Assembly (NCBI RefSeq): GCF_001468465.1
Contig: NZ_LNSA01000028.1
Coordinates: 1 to 58,169 of the forward strand
Origin: Sphingopyxis sp. H115
GTDB lineage: Bacteria > Pseudomonadota > Alphaproteobacteria > Sphingomonadales > Sphingomonadaceae
Length of the DNA stretch: 58,169 nt
Direction of reading: 5' to 3'
Made by a program: the position numbers and the translations under genes. The notes under the pieces were generated by a model. The model was given only the letters and a program-made list of their open reading frames with translations. It made no database searches and was not told the origin of the DNA. Of the stretch, positions 18,239 through 26,068 are shown piece after piece (the first letter of the stretch is position 1; each line of letters opens with the position of its first letter).

Positions 18239-20032
18239 TTATTCGCTGGCCCGGCAGATGATCGTGCCGAAGGCGGGGAGGGACAGGTGGAGGCTACCCG
18301 GTGCGGCAGGGGCCGTGGGGCAGTCGCCGAGGAGCGCGGTAAAACCCGCGCTTTTCATATCGATGGCAATATTCCCCGCGAGCGGCGCCGCCGACGTGTT
18401 GAAGGCGAGCAACACCTCGCGCCCGCTATCGGGATCGAAGCGCGACACCGCGAGCAGGCCGGGCTTTTCGGAGAAGGCACGGACCTTCGTCTTGCCGCGG
18501 GTCAGCGCCGGGGTGTTCCGCCGGATTTCGGACAGCGCGGCGATATGGCGATAGAGCGGATGCGCGGTGTCGAAATTCGCGGCCGCCGTCGTCGCGTCGC
18601 TTCCGATCAGGTCGTTGTCGTTATAGGCGTCGACTTGCGACGCGAACATGTCCTCACGCGTGAGCTGGTCCTTGTCGTCGGAGACGAACCCCTGCTCGTC
18701 GCCATAATAGATCGTCGGCACCCCGCGCAGCGTCAGGAGCATCGCATGGCCGAGCCTCACGCGCTGGAGCAGTTCGGCCTCGCTGGCCTCGGGGTTCGCC
18801 GCTTTCACGAACATCGCGAAACGGCCCATGTCGTGATTGCCGAGGAAGGTCGGAAGGCCGAGCGCCGTGCCTGCCCCGCCCTTGTAGAGCGTGTCGCCGT
18901 CGAACAGCCTTGCGAAATCGCCGGTGCCCTTCGTCCCGCTCGCCGCATCGATCGCGGCGCGCGCAAAGCCGAAGTCGAGCACCGCAGGTAGCCCCGCCGC
19001 ATGCGTGTACCAGGCGAGCGCACCCGGATCGACGGCGTCGACATAGACTTCGCCGAAGATGTGGAAATTGGGGATGCCGCGCGCCTTCGCACGCGCCAGC
19101 ATCGCGGGAACGAACGCCTGCCAGAATTCGGGATTCACATGCTTGGCGGTGTCGATGCGAAAGCCGTCGATCCCAAACTCGTCGATCCAGCGGCCGTAGA
19201 TATCGATAAAGCCCTGCACAACGCGCGGATCTTCGGTTGCGAGGTCGTCGAGCCCGGAGAAGTCGCCGTAAAGCGCGGACTCGCCGACCCAGTCGCTATT
19301 GCCGCGGTTGTGGTAATAGATGGGGTCGTTGAGCCAGGCAGGCACTTTCAACCGCTCCTCGCCCTTCGGCACGACGGGCGTGTAGGCGAACGCCGGGTCG
19401 GTCAGCTTCTGCCAGTTCCCGGCATCGGCGACATGATCGCCGGCGAAACCCGGATTGATCGGCGCGCCCTTCACCCCGCCGCGCCGCGAGAAGGGATAGT
19501 CGGCGAGGCTGCGGTACCGGAACCCTCCGGCCGCATCTTCCTTGTAAGTAATGACATCGGCGGTGTGATTGGCGATGATGTCCATATAGACTTTCATGCT
19601 GCGCGCATGCGCCGCGTCGACGAAGGCCTTGAACTCGGCATTGGTGCCGAAATGCGGGTCGACCTGCGTGAAGTCAGTCACCCAATAACCGTGATAGCCT
19701 GCGCTCTCTTCGCCCTTCGGCCCCTGCACCGGCTTGTTCTTGAAGATCGGCGCGAACCAGATCGCTGTCGCGCCCACACCCTCGATATAATCGAGCCGCT
19801 TGGTGAGGCCGGCAAGGTCGCCGCCGTGGAAAAAGCCCTTGGCGGTCGGATCATAGCCCGTCTGGAGCCGGCCACCCGCCAGCCCGCCCTTATCGTTTTC
19901 GGGATCGCCATTCTCGAAGCGGTCCGGAAGCACGAAATAGATGACCTCCTCCTCGGGCGGCCGCGCGCGGTAATCGGCGGCAGGTGCGGCGCCCGCTAGG
20001 CTCAGCGCGACCATCGATGCGAAAAGGCTCAT
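18239..20032 (-). CDS. Exported GH13 alpha-amylase / cyclomaltodextrinase-like enzyme
   Basis: 597 residues. The ATG at 20032 overlaps the halogenase stop (ATGA) and begins a signal peptide (MSLFASMVALSLAGAAPAA). The catalytic triad of GH13 is visible: D294 in GFRIDTAKH, E328 in HIFGEVY, D401 in LGNHDMGR. Two early motifs, EEEVIYFVLPDRFENGD and GFFHGGDLAGLTKRLDYI, are typical of periplasmic amylases that shorten maltodextrins. Its place between the outer-membrane receptor and the two glucosidases fits endo-cleavage of imported dextrins. The C-terminal beta domain is present, so the protein appears complete. Confidence 0.93.
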   Translation of the reverse strand: MSLFASMVALSLAGAAPAADYRARPPEEEVIYFVLPDRFENGDPENDKGGLAGGRLQTGYDPTAKGFFHGGDLAGLTKRLDYIEGVGATAIWFAPIFKNKPVQGPKGEESAGYHGYWVTDFTQVDPHFGTNAEFKAFVDAAHARSMKVYMDIIANHTADVITYKEDAAGGFRYRSLADYPFSRRGGVKGAPINPGFAGDHVADAGNWQKLTDPAFAYTPVVPKGEERLKVPAWLNDPIYYHNRGNSDWVGESALYGDFSGLDDLATEDPRVVQGFIDIYGRWIDEFGIDGFRIDTAKHVNPEFWQAFVPAMLARAKARGIPNFHIFGEVYVDAVDPGALAWYTHAAGLPAVLDFGFARAAIDAASGTKGTGDFARLFDGDTLYKGGAGTALGLPTFLGNHDMGRFAMFVKAANPEASEAELLQRVRLGHAMLLTLRGVPTIYYGDEQGFVSDDKDQLTREDMFASQVDAYNDNDLIGSDATTAAANFDTAHPLYRHIAALSEIRRNTPALTRGKTKVRAFSEKPGLLAVSRFDPDSGREVLLAFNTSAAPLAGNIAIDMKSAGFTALLGDCPTAPAAPGSLHLSLPAFGTIICRASE

Positions 20033-21537
20033 GCGGGCACCCCTGCCGCGCAATGCTGCGCTATATATTCTTCGTGGAACGGGAGCCGCGACGCGGTGCG
20101 CGCGACGATCGTCTCGATATCGTCGAAAAAGCCCGCCAACTCGTCGCTTGTCAGCGCGTCGGCCATCGGGTGATACCCGCAAGGCACTATATTCTGGCCC
20201 GTCAGCACCTGGAACCAGCCGATCTCGACGAACAGCTCTTCGCCCTCGCGGACGATCTGTCCCTGCGAGCGGAATAGCTCGATCTTGGCCGCCAGCGTCT
20301 CGGGAACGCCCATCTCGCGGCAGCGAACCCAGAAGGGCGAGTCGCTACGCTGGTTGGCGTGATAGTGGAGGATGACGAAGTCGCGGATGCGCTCGTAATC
20401 GAAGCGGATGCGCCGATTATAGGCATCGATATTGGCGGCGTCGAAATCGCGACCCGGAAAATGCGCGATCAGCTTGGCGATGCCGTTCTGGATCAGGTGG
20501 ATGCTCGTCGATTCGAGCGGCTCGAGAAAACCCGAAGCAAGGCCGAGCGCGACGACATTGGCGTTCCACGCCCGACTGCGCATTCCAGTGCGGAAGCGGA
20601 GCGTGCGCGGCTCGGCGAGCGGGCGGCCTTCGACATTGGCGAGCAGCGTCGCGGTCGCCTCGTCCTCGCTGATGAAGTCACTGCAAAAGACATGGCCGTT
20701 GCCGGTGCGGTGCTGGAGCGGGATGCGCCATTGCCAGCCGGCCTTATGCGCGATTGCCTGCGTATAGGGCCGCGCCGGGCCGGCATTTTCGCTCGGCACC
20801 GCGATCGCGCGGTCGCACGGCAGCCAGTGCGTCCAGTCCTCGAAGCCCGTTTCGAGCGCCTCCTCGATCAGCAGCGCGCGAAAGCCCGAGCAGTCGATGA
20901 AAAGCTCGCCTTCGATCGCCGTGCCATCTTCCAACACGACCGCTTCGACATGGCCGCGTTCGCCGTCCTTGCGAACGCTGACGATCTTGCCTTCGGTGCG
21001 CACAACGCCCGCGGCTTCGGCGACCTTGCGCAGATAGGCGACATAAAGCGCGGCATCGAAATGAAAGGCGTAGGCGATGCCGTCGAGGCTGGTGTTCGGG
21101 ATCTGCGGCAGCCGTGCAAAGCGGTTCTGCCGCCCGGCGGTTTCGTTCAGCGAATAATCGCCGAGCCGGCCCGCGACGCCCTCGTTCCGGCCGCGAAGCC
21201 AATATTGCTGGAACGGCAGCATGCCGAGGCTGCGGCCGATCTGGCCGAAGGCGTGCATATAGACGTCCCCGATCCGGCCCCAATCGTGAAACTGGATGCC
21301 GAGTTTGAACGTCCCGCCGGTTTCGCGAATAAACTCATTCTCGTCGATGCCGATCAGCGCGTTGAACAGGCGGATCGCGGGGATCGTCGCCTCCCCGACC
21401 CCGACGGTGCCGATCTCGTCGCTTTCGACCAGGTGGATCGACAGATTGTCCATCGTTCGCGACAGCGCCGCGGCGGTCATCCAGCCCGCGGTTCCGCCGC
21501 CGACGATGACGACCTTCGTGATGCGGCGCTCGCCCAC
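20029..21537 (-). CDS. Flavin-dependent tryptophan halogenase family protein
   Basis: 502 residues from a GTG at 21537 preceded by GGAAGGAACAGG; upstream in-frame codons lie in the spacer. The FAD motif GGGTAGW is at residues 13-19. Halogenase signatures are intact: K78 in GTFKLGIQF (like K79 of PrnA), the GWQWRIP motif at 267-273, and E342-S343 in EPLESTSIHLI (like PrnA E346-S347). Enzymes of this family use FADH2 and O2 to make HOCl for aryl halogenation, but many relatives encoded beside TonB receptors have no known substrate. It is embedded in the maltodextrin operon, 61 bp after the receptor and overlapping the amylase. Halogenation activity is therefore inferred from motifs only. Confidence 0.9.
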   Translation of the reverse strand: MGERRITKVVIVGGGTAGWMTAAALSRTMDNLSIHLVESDEIGTVGVGEATIPAIRLFNALIGIDENEFIRETGGTFKLGIQFHDWGRIGDVYMHAFGQIGRSLGMLPFQQYWLRGRNEGVAGRLGDYSLNETAGRQNRFARLPQIPNTSLDGIAYAFHFDAALYVAYLRKVAEAAGVVRTEGKIVSVRKDGERGHVEAVVLEDGTAIEGELFIDCSGFRALLIEEALETGFEDWTHWLPCDRAIAVPSENAGPARPYTQAIAHKAGWQWRIPLQHRTGNGHVFCSDFISEDEATATLLANVEGRPLAEPRTLRFRTGMRSRAWNANVVALGLASGFLEPLESTSIHLIQNGIAKLIAHFPGRDFDAANIDAYNRRIRFDYERIRDFVILHYHANQRSDSPFWVRCREMGVPETLAAKIELFRSQGQIVREGEELFVEIGWFQVLTGQNIVPCGYHPMADALTSDELAGFFDDIETIVARTASRLPFHEEYIAQHCAAGVPA

Positions 21538-21598
21538 CCTGTTCCTTCCCTCTCCTCCGGGACGCGGGCCAGACGTATCGCCCGGCCCGCGCATCCCG

Positions 21599-24361
21599 TC
21601 AGAACTTGTAAGTGATGCCGGCCATGAAGTTGCGACCATAATTCTGATAGTCGCGGATTTGGCGCGGGTCGTTGTTGTAATAGGTGACGAACGGCTCGTT
21701 GGTCAGGTTCGACGCCTGCAGCAGGATACCAAGCCCTTCGAGCGCGCCGCTCTGGAAGGTGTATCCGACCTGCGCGTCGACGACGAACTCGCTCTTCGCC
21801 ATGAACATGTCGCGCGCGAGGCTGATCGTCGAAACCTCGGCGAGAAACTTCGAGCGATAGCGGCCCGACGCACGCACTTGGAATCCGTCCTTTTCGAAGT
21901 AGGCGGTACCATTGATGACCCATTTCGACAGGCCGGGCATCGAAATCACGGTGTCGCCGCCTTCGCGCACGCGGCTCTTGGTATAGGACGCGCTGCCGAG
22001 CACGCCGAAACCGTCGAGCGACTGGGTGAAATTGGCGAAAGGCAGCGAGAAGGAGGCTTCGGCGCCATAGACGCGCCCGGCGTTGCCGTTCAGCCATTGC
22101 CTGCTGAGCCCGGCGCGCGTGCCGACCGTGCCGCCATCGGGAACCTCGAAGTCCGAGAAGTCGAACGGATTGACCTGGCGATAGATGTAATTTTCGAGAT
22201 ATTTGTAAAAGCCGCCAATCGACACATAGCCGCCCTGCCCGAAATATTTCTCGAGCCCGACGTCGATCGTGTCGGCCATCAGCGGACGCAGCTTCGCGTT
22301 GCCAAGGTCGAGCGACCAGGGCGAGGCGTTGACGTCGGTGTTGTTGCGCTTCGACGTGTCGAAATTGACGCCGCCCCCGGGCTTCAGCTGGTCCATGCGC
22401 GCGCGCGCCAGCACGCGCGCGGCACCGAAGCGCAGGAAGGCGTTGTCGGCGAATTCGACTGACAGGTTCAGGCTGGGCAGGATATCGGTATAGGTGTCGC
22501 CGTCGGTGATCGGCGTCGACTGGGTCACGCCGCCGACGACCTGCGCATAGAAGCTCGATCCCGTCTGGTCCGAGTGGACGACCTGTACGCCGACATTGCC
22601 GCGAACCGGCGTGCTGCCCGCATCGGCGTCGAAATTCGCCTGGGCGAATCCGGTCAGCACCTTTTCGCGGATCGTATAGTCGTTGAACACGCGCGCGGGA
22701 TCGAAGCCGGCGCCGTCGGTCAGCGTATAATTGCCGTCGTTATAATAACGCCAGCTGTCGAATGCGACCATGCCGGGGATGCCGATGAAGTTGAGCGACA
22801 CCGGATCGTAGAGATAGTCGGCGGGCACCGCGGTATTCGCCGGATAATTTTCGCTGGTGAGCACGAAACCGCGGTCGTCGAGGCTCTTCTTGCGGTCGGA
22901 ATAATTTGCCCCGACGCGCACACTGCTGAGCACGCCGTCGAGGTCCTGCGTCGCCTGGACGCGCAGCGATTTCAGCTCGTCCTTGATCCGCGGCGTGTTG
23001 ACGAAGCCGTCCTGGCAATTGGGCACCGCGCCGCCGCAGCTGTTCCAGCCCTGCGGATCGGTGATCACAAACAGATTGGGATCGGAATAGTCGAGCGACG
23101 GGTCGAACATGATGCCGCCGTTGGGACGCATTTCAAAGCCCAGCGCGGTTTCGCGCGCACCGACGCCCTGCCCGCGCCCGGTACCGAGATAGATTTCCAG
23201 ATTTTCCTCAGTCTTCTTGATCCGCGAATAGCCGAGATCGAGCTCGAGCGTCAGCTTCTCATTGGGCTTGAATTGCGCATTCCACCCGCCCGCGATGATC
23301 GTCGAGTTGCGATGGACGACGTCGTTGCGCATCACCGCCTCGGTGCCGGTCCAAACGCCCTTGGTGACTAGACCATTCTCGATCGTGAAGCCTGGCTGAA
23401 GCGTCGAATTGCCCCAGAAAAGCGGGAATTCGATACCGCGCAGCCGCTGCTCGTCCTTGAACTTCGACCAATAGCCGTCGATCGTCGTGTGGAACTTGTC
23501 GCTCGGTTCCCATTCGACGACCGCCATCACGCCGTCGCGCTTCAGCTCGTTCGACTTCACATAGGGTTTGGCTCCGCCGATGATGAAGGCGGTGTTGGTG
23601 CCGTCGGTCGCCTCGGGATAGCCCCAGGCGTTGAAGCGTTCTTCGGCGGTCGGCGACTGCATGCGTGCATAGCCGATCGCCCAGCCGAGCGTGCCGTCGG
23701 CATTCTGGTCGATGTAGGAGATGTTGGCGCGATAGCCCTTGTTCGAAATGTCGGGATTGAGCTTGCCAAGGTCGTTGATCTCGAAGCGCGCCCCAGCGGC
23801 GATGGCGCGCTTGCCATAGGCGAGCGGACGCACCGTGCGCATGTCGATCGTGCCGCCGAGCGCCTGTCCGATCAGCGATGCGTCAGGGGTCTTGTAGACG
23901 ACCGCGCCGTTCAAGAGCTCCGACGGATATTGGTCGAGTTCGACGCCGCGGTTGTTATTCGCCGAAACCTGTTCGCGGCCGTTGAGCAGCGTCGTCGTGA
24001 AATCGGGCGCAAGGCCGCGGATCGACACGACATTGGCGCGGCCATCGAGGCGCTGCGTCGCAAGGCCCGGCAGGCGCGACAGCGATTCGGCGATCGACAG
24101 GTCGGGCAGCTTGCCGATGTCTTCGGCCGAAACGACCTCGACGATCGACGTATTCGCCTTTTTCGCCTGCACCGAATTGTTGATCGCGCCGCGGATGCCG
24201 CTGACGACGATCTCTTCTTCAGCGGGGGCTTCGTCGGCGGGCGCCATGCCGGCATCCTGCGCCATTGCGGCACCGGGCACGAAGACGGTCAAGGCGAGGC
24301 CGAGCGCGATGGCGCTGGCACCCCGGCGACAATTGGAGCGAAAATTGGTCGGCATGGTCAT
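21599..24361 (-). CDS. TonB-dependent receptor, probable maltodextrin transporter
   Basis: 920 residues. The ATG at 24361 (MTMPTNF) has GGGAG about seven bases upstream. A signal peptide (ALGLALTVFVPGAAMA) is followed by a TonB-box-like EEEIVVSGIRGAI, a plug with KLPDLSIAESLSRLPG and NVVSIRGLAPDFTTTLLNGR, and a long beta-barrel ending in phenylalanine (ITYKF). This is the receptor class of Caulobacter MalA and sphingomonad carbohydrate loci. It heads the operon with amylase and glucosidases, so alpha-glucans are the likely cargo, taken up with TonB/ExbBD energy. No plug glycine-aspartate defects or frameshifts were seen. Confidence 0.92.
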   Translation of the reverse strand: MTMPTNFRSNCRRGASAIALGLALTVFVPGAAMAQDAGMAPADEAPAEEEIVVSGIRGAINNSVQAKKANTSIVEVVSAEDIGKLPDLSIAESLSRLPGLATQRLDGRANVVSIRGLAPDFTTTLLNGREQVSANNNRGVELDQYPSELLNGAVVYKTPDASLIGQALGGTIDMRTVRPLAYGKRAIAAGARFEINDLGKLNPDISNKGYRANISYIDQNADGTLGWAIGYARMQSPTAEERFNAWGYPEATDGTNTAFIIGGAKPYVKSNELKRDGVMAVVEWEPSDKFHTTIDGYWSKFKDEQRLRGIEFPLFWGNSTLQPGFTIENGLVTKGVWTGTEAVMRNDVVHRNSTIIAGGWNAQFKPNEKLTLELDLGYSRIKKTEENLEIYLGTGRGQGVGARETALGFEMRPNGGIMFDPSLDYSDPNLFVITDPQGWNSCGGAVPNCQDGFVNTPRIKDELKSLRVQATQDLDGVLSSVRVGANYSDRKKSLDDRGFVLTSENYPANTAVPADYLYDPVSLNFIGIPGMVAFDSWRYYNDGNYTLTDGAGFDPARVFNDYTIREKVLTGFAQANFDADAGSTPVRGNVGVQVVHSDQTGSSFYAQVVGGVTQSTPITDGDTYTDILPSLNLSVEFADNAFLRFGAARVLARARMDQLKPGGGVNFDTSKRNNTDVNASPWSLDLGNAKLRPLMADTIDVGLEKYFGQGGYVSIGGFYKYLENYIYRQVNPFDFSDFEVPDGGTVGTRAGLSRQWLNGNAGRVYGAEASFSLPFANFTQSLDGFGVLGSASYTKSRVREGGDTVISMPGLSKWVINGTAYFEKDGFQVRASGRYRSKFLAEVSTISLARDMFMAKSEFVVDAQVGYTFQSGALEGLGILLQASNLTNEPFVTYYNNDPRQIRDYQNYGRNFMAGITYKF

Positions 24362-24679
24362 ATGTGGCTCCCCTGGCACGGACGGGCGATATCGACCACC
24401 GTCGGGAGCGGGGGACGCGGCGCGTCCGTCAGGTTCCTCTCCGACAAGTGGGCTTTCCCATCTTGAGCCTCGCAATTGAAACCAATCCCGCCGCGCCGCC
24501 ATAGGGTATACGTATACGCATAATATGCAGCCCGGCGGACTGTCGCACAAATGCATCACTTTCGGCACCCAAAACCGCGGCGCGCGCCGCGGTTCAAATA
24601 GTTGGCATCGACCGGACCAATCGCTAATCTCCGATGGTTGCGACGGCGATCGACAAGCCGGTGCGCGAGGGAGAGAGAC
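24362..24679. promoter_or_regulatory. Divergent promoter region between the TonB receptor and the LacI regulator
   Basis: 318 bp with no credible ORF. It must hold the promoters of both the maltodextrin operon (minus) and the regulator (plus). A short AT-rich patch around 24501-24530 surrounds a perfect palindrome (listed separately). The remainder is GC-rich and shows nothing recognisable. Confidence 0.7.
24506..24517 (+). promoter_or_regulatory. Candidate LacI-family operator
   Basis: GTATACGTATAC is a perfect 12-bp palindrome with a central CpG, the usual centre of LacI-family operators. It lies 145 bp before the receptor ATG and 162 bp before the LacI ATG, so it can overlap either promoter. 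Binding by the adjacent regulator is inferred. Confidence 0.55.
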
Positions 24680-25714
24680 ATGGGGCGCCAGCCCTCGGCC
24701 AAGCCGACGAGTTTCGACATCGCCTATCTGGCGGGCGTCTCGCAGCCCACGGTGTCGCGTGCGCTGCGCGGCAGCAAGTCGGTGAGCGCCGCGACGCGCG
24801 CCAACATCGAACGTATCGCGCGCGAACTCAACTATACCGTCGACAAGAATGCTTCGAGCCTGCGGTCGCAACGCACGCACACGCTCGCGCTGCTCTTTTT
24901 CGAGGACCCGACCCCCGACGAATCGATGATCAACCCCTTCTTCCTGTCGATGCTGGGGTCGATCACGCGGGAATGCGCGCGGCGCGGCTATGACCTGCTG
25001 ATCAGCTTTCAGCAGATGCATAACGACTGGCACGTCGCCTATCAGGACAGCCACCGGTCCGACGGGATCATCCTGCTCGGCTATGGCGATTATCAGCTTT
25101 ATCTCTCCAAGCTCGAACATCTGGTCGAAATGGGGACCAAGTTCGTTCGCTGGGGGTCGGTGTCGGAAGAAGGCATCGGGCTGACGGTCGGGTCGGACAA
25201 TGTCGGCGCGGGCGAACAGGCCGGCGCGCATCTCGTCGAGATCGGACGGACGAGGATCGCGTTCCTCGGTGATGCGTCGGACCATGCCCCCGAATTTCAG
25301 GACCGGTATGACGGGCTGTGCCGCGCGATGCGCGCCGCGGGGATGGAGCCCGACCCCGCGCTCCAGCGCGATGCGGTATCGACCGAAGATTCGGGCTATG
25401 CTGCCGCGAACGCGCTGCTCGCGAGCGGCCAGCCCTTCGATGCGATCTTCGCGGCGAGCGACCTGATCGCGATCGGCGCGATGCGCGCGCTCGCGGAAGT
25501 CGGGCTTCGCATGCCTCACGACGTCGCGATCATCGGATTCGACGACATCCCTGCCGCCAGCCTGACCTCACCGACGCTGACCACGGTGATGCAGGATTTG
25601 AAGGGCGCCGGCCCCCTGCTCGTCGACGCGCTGCTCAGCCGGATCGAGAACCGCCCCGTCGAGCAGCGCATATTGCCCGCGCGGCTGATCAAGCGGCAGA
25701 GCACCGCAGTATAG
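24680..25714 (+). CDS. LacI-family transcriptional regulator of the maltodextrin locus
   Basis: 344 residues from the ATG at 24680, preceded by a GAGGGAGAGAG purine run. The N-terminal helix-turn-helix reads FDIAYLAGVSQPTVSRALRG with the hinge helix near NYTVDKNASSLRSQ. The periplasmic-binding-protein-like domain follows (LALLFFEDP, DGIILLGYG, AFLGDASDHAPEFQDRYDG, DAIFAASDLIAIGAM, VAIIGFDDIPAASLTSPTLTTV). It is divergent from the TonB receptor operon. It probably represses the operon until maltose or a maltodextrin binds, as MalR-type LacI proteins do; the ligand is inferred from the neighbours. Confidence 0.92.
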   Translation: MGRQPSAKPTSFDIAYLAGVSQPTVSRALRGSKSVSAATRANIERIARELNYTVDKNASSLRSQRTHTLALLFFEDPTPDESMINPFFLSMLGSITRECARRGYDLLISFQQMHNDWHVAYQDSHRSDGIILLGYGDYQLYLSKLEHLVEMGTKFVRWGSVSEEGIGLTVGSDNVGAGEQAGAHLVEIGRTRIAFLGDASDHAPEFQDRYDGLCRAMRAAGMEPDPALQRDAVSTEDSGYAAANALLASGQPFDAIFAASDLIAIGAMRALAEVGLRMPHDVAIIGFDDIPAASLTSPTLTTVMQDLKGAGPLLVDALLSRIENRPVEQRILPARLIKRQSTAV

Positions 25715-26068
25715 GCTCTGCCGGTCGGCTTGGGTTAGCAATGGCCGCCGCCGGTTCCGCAGGCTGGGTCCACGACGCGGGCGACGCATGAACCGGTTAC
25801 GCATGCCAAAGCTCAGGAATGGTCAGCCTTATGCGCCTCCCCATTTTTCGCTTTTGACGTACATGCCGAGCGGGTTTTTACCCGCGTCTACAGACCGGGC
25901 AGCAGCAGCATTTGTCCCCATATCGAAAGAGCCGAGCCGGAGGCTCGACACAGCCGGATAATGTAGGAAAAGCCTTTTGAAGGCGTCGACTTCGGGGTGG
26001 TTAGTTGACGATTGAATAGATCACCCCCTGACAGCGAGGGGCTTTAGGGAAGCAACGATCGCTAGCCG
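25715..26068. other. Long intergenic region with several hairpins
   Basis: 354 bp between convergent lacI-type and recQ genes, with no credible ORF. Inverted repeats: GCGGG/CCCGC at 25870-25885, CGAGCC-GGA-GGCTCG at 25933-25947, GCCTT-TTG-AAGGC at 25972-25984, and CCCCT/AGGGG at 26025-26041, the last followed by CTTT on the plus strand. T-rich runs lie near 25850-25880. It may contain weak terminators for both genes or a small RNA; the strand cannot be decided. Confidence 0.45.

Noticed and set aside
24362..25519. Long N-terminal extension of the first TonB receptor
   Set aside because: The extension would run through the LacI gene in antisense and bury the signal peptide; the ATG at 24361 has a ribosome binding site and signal sequence.
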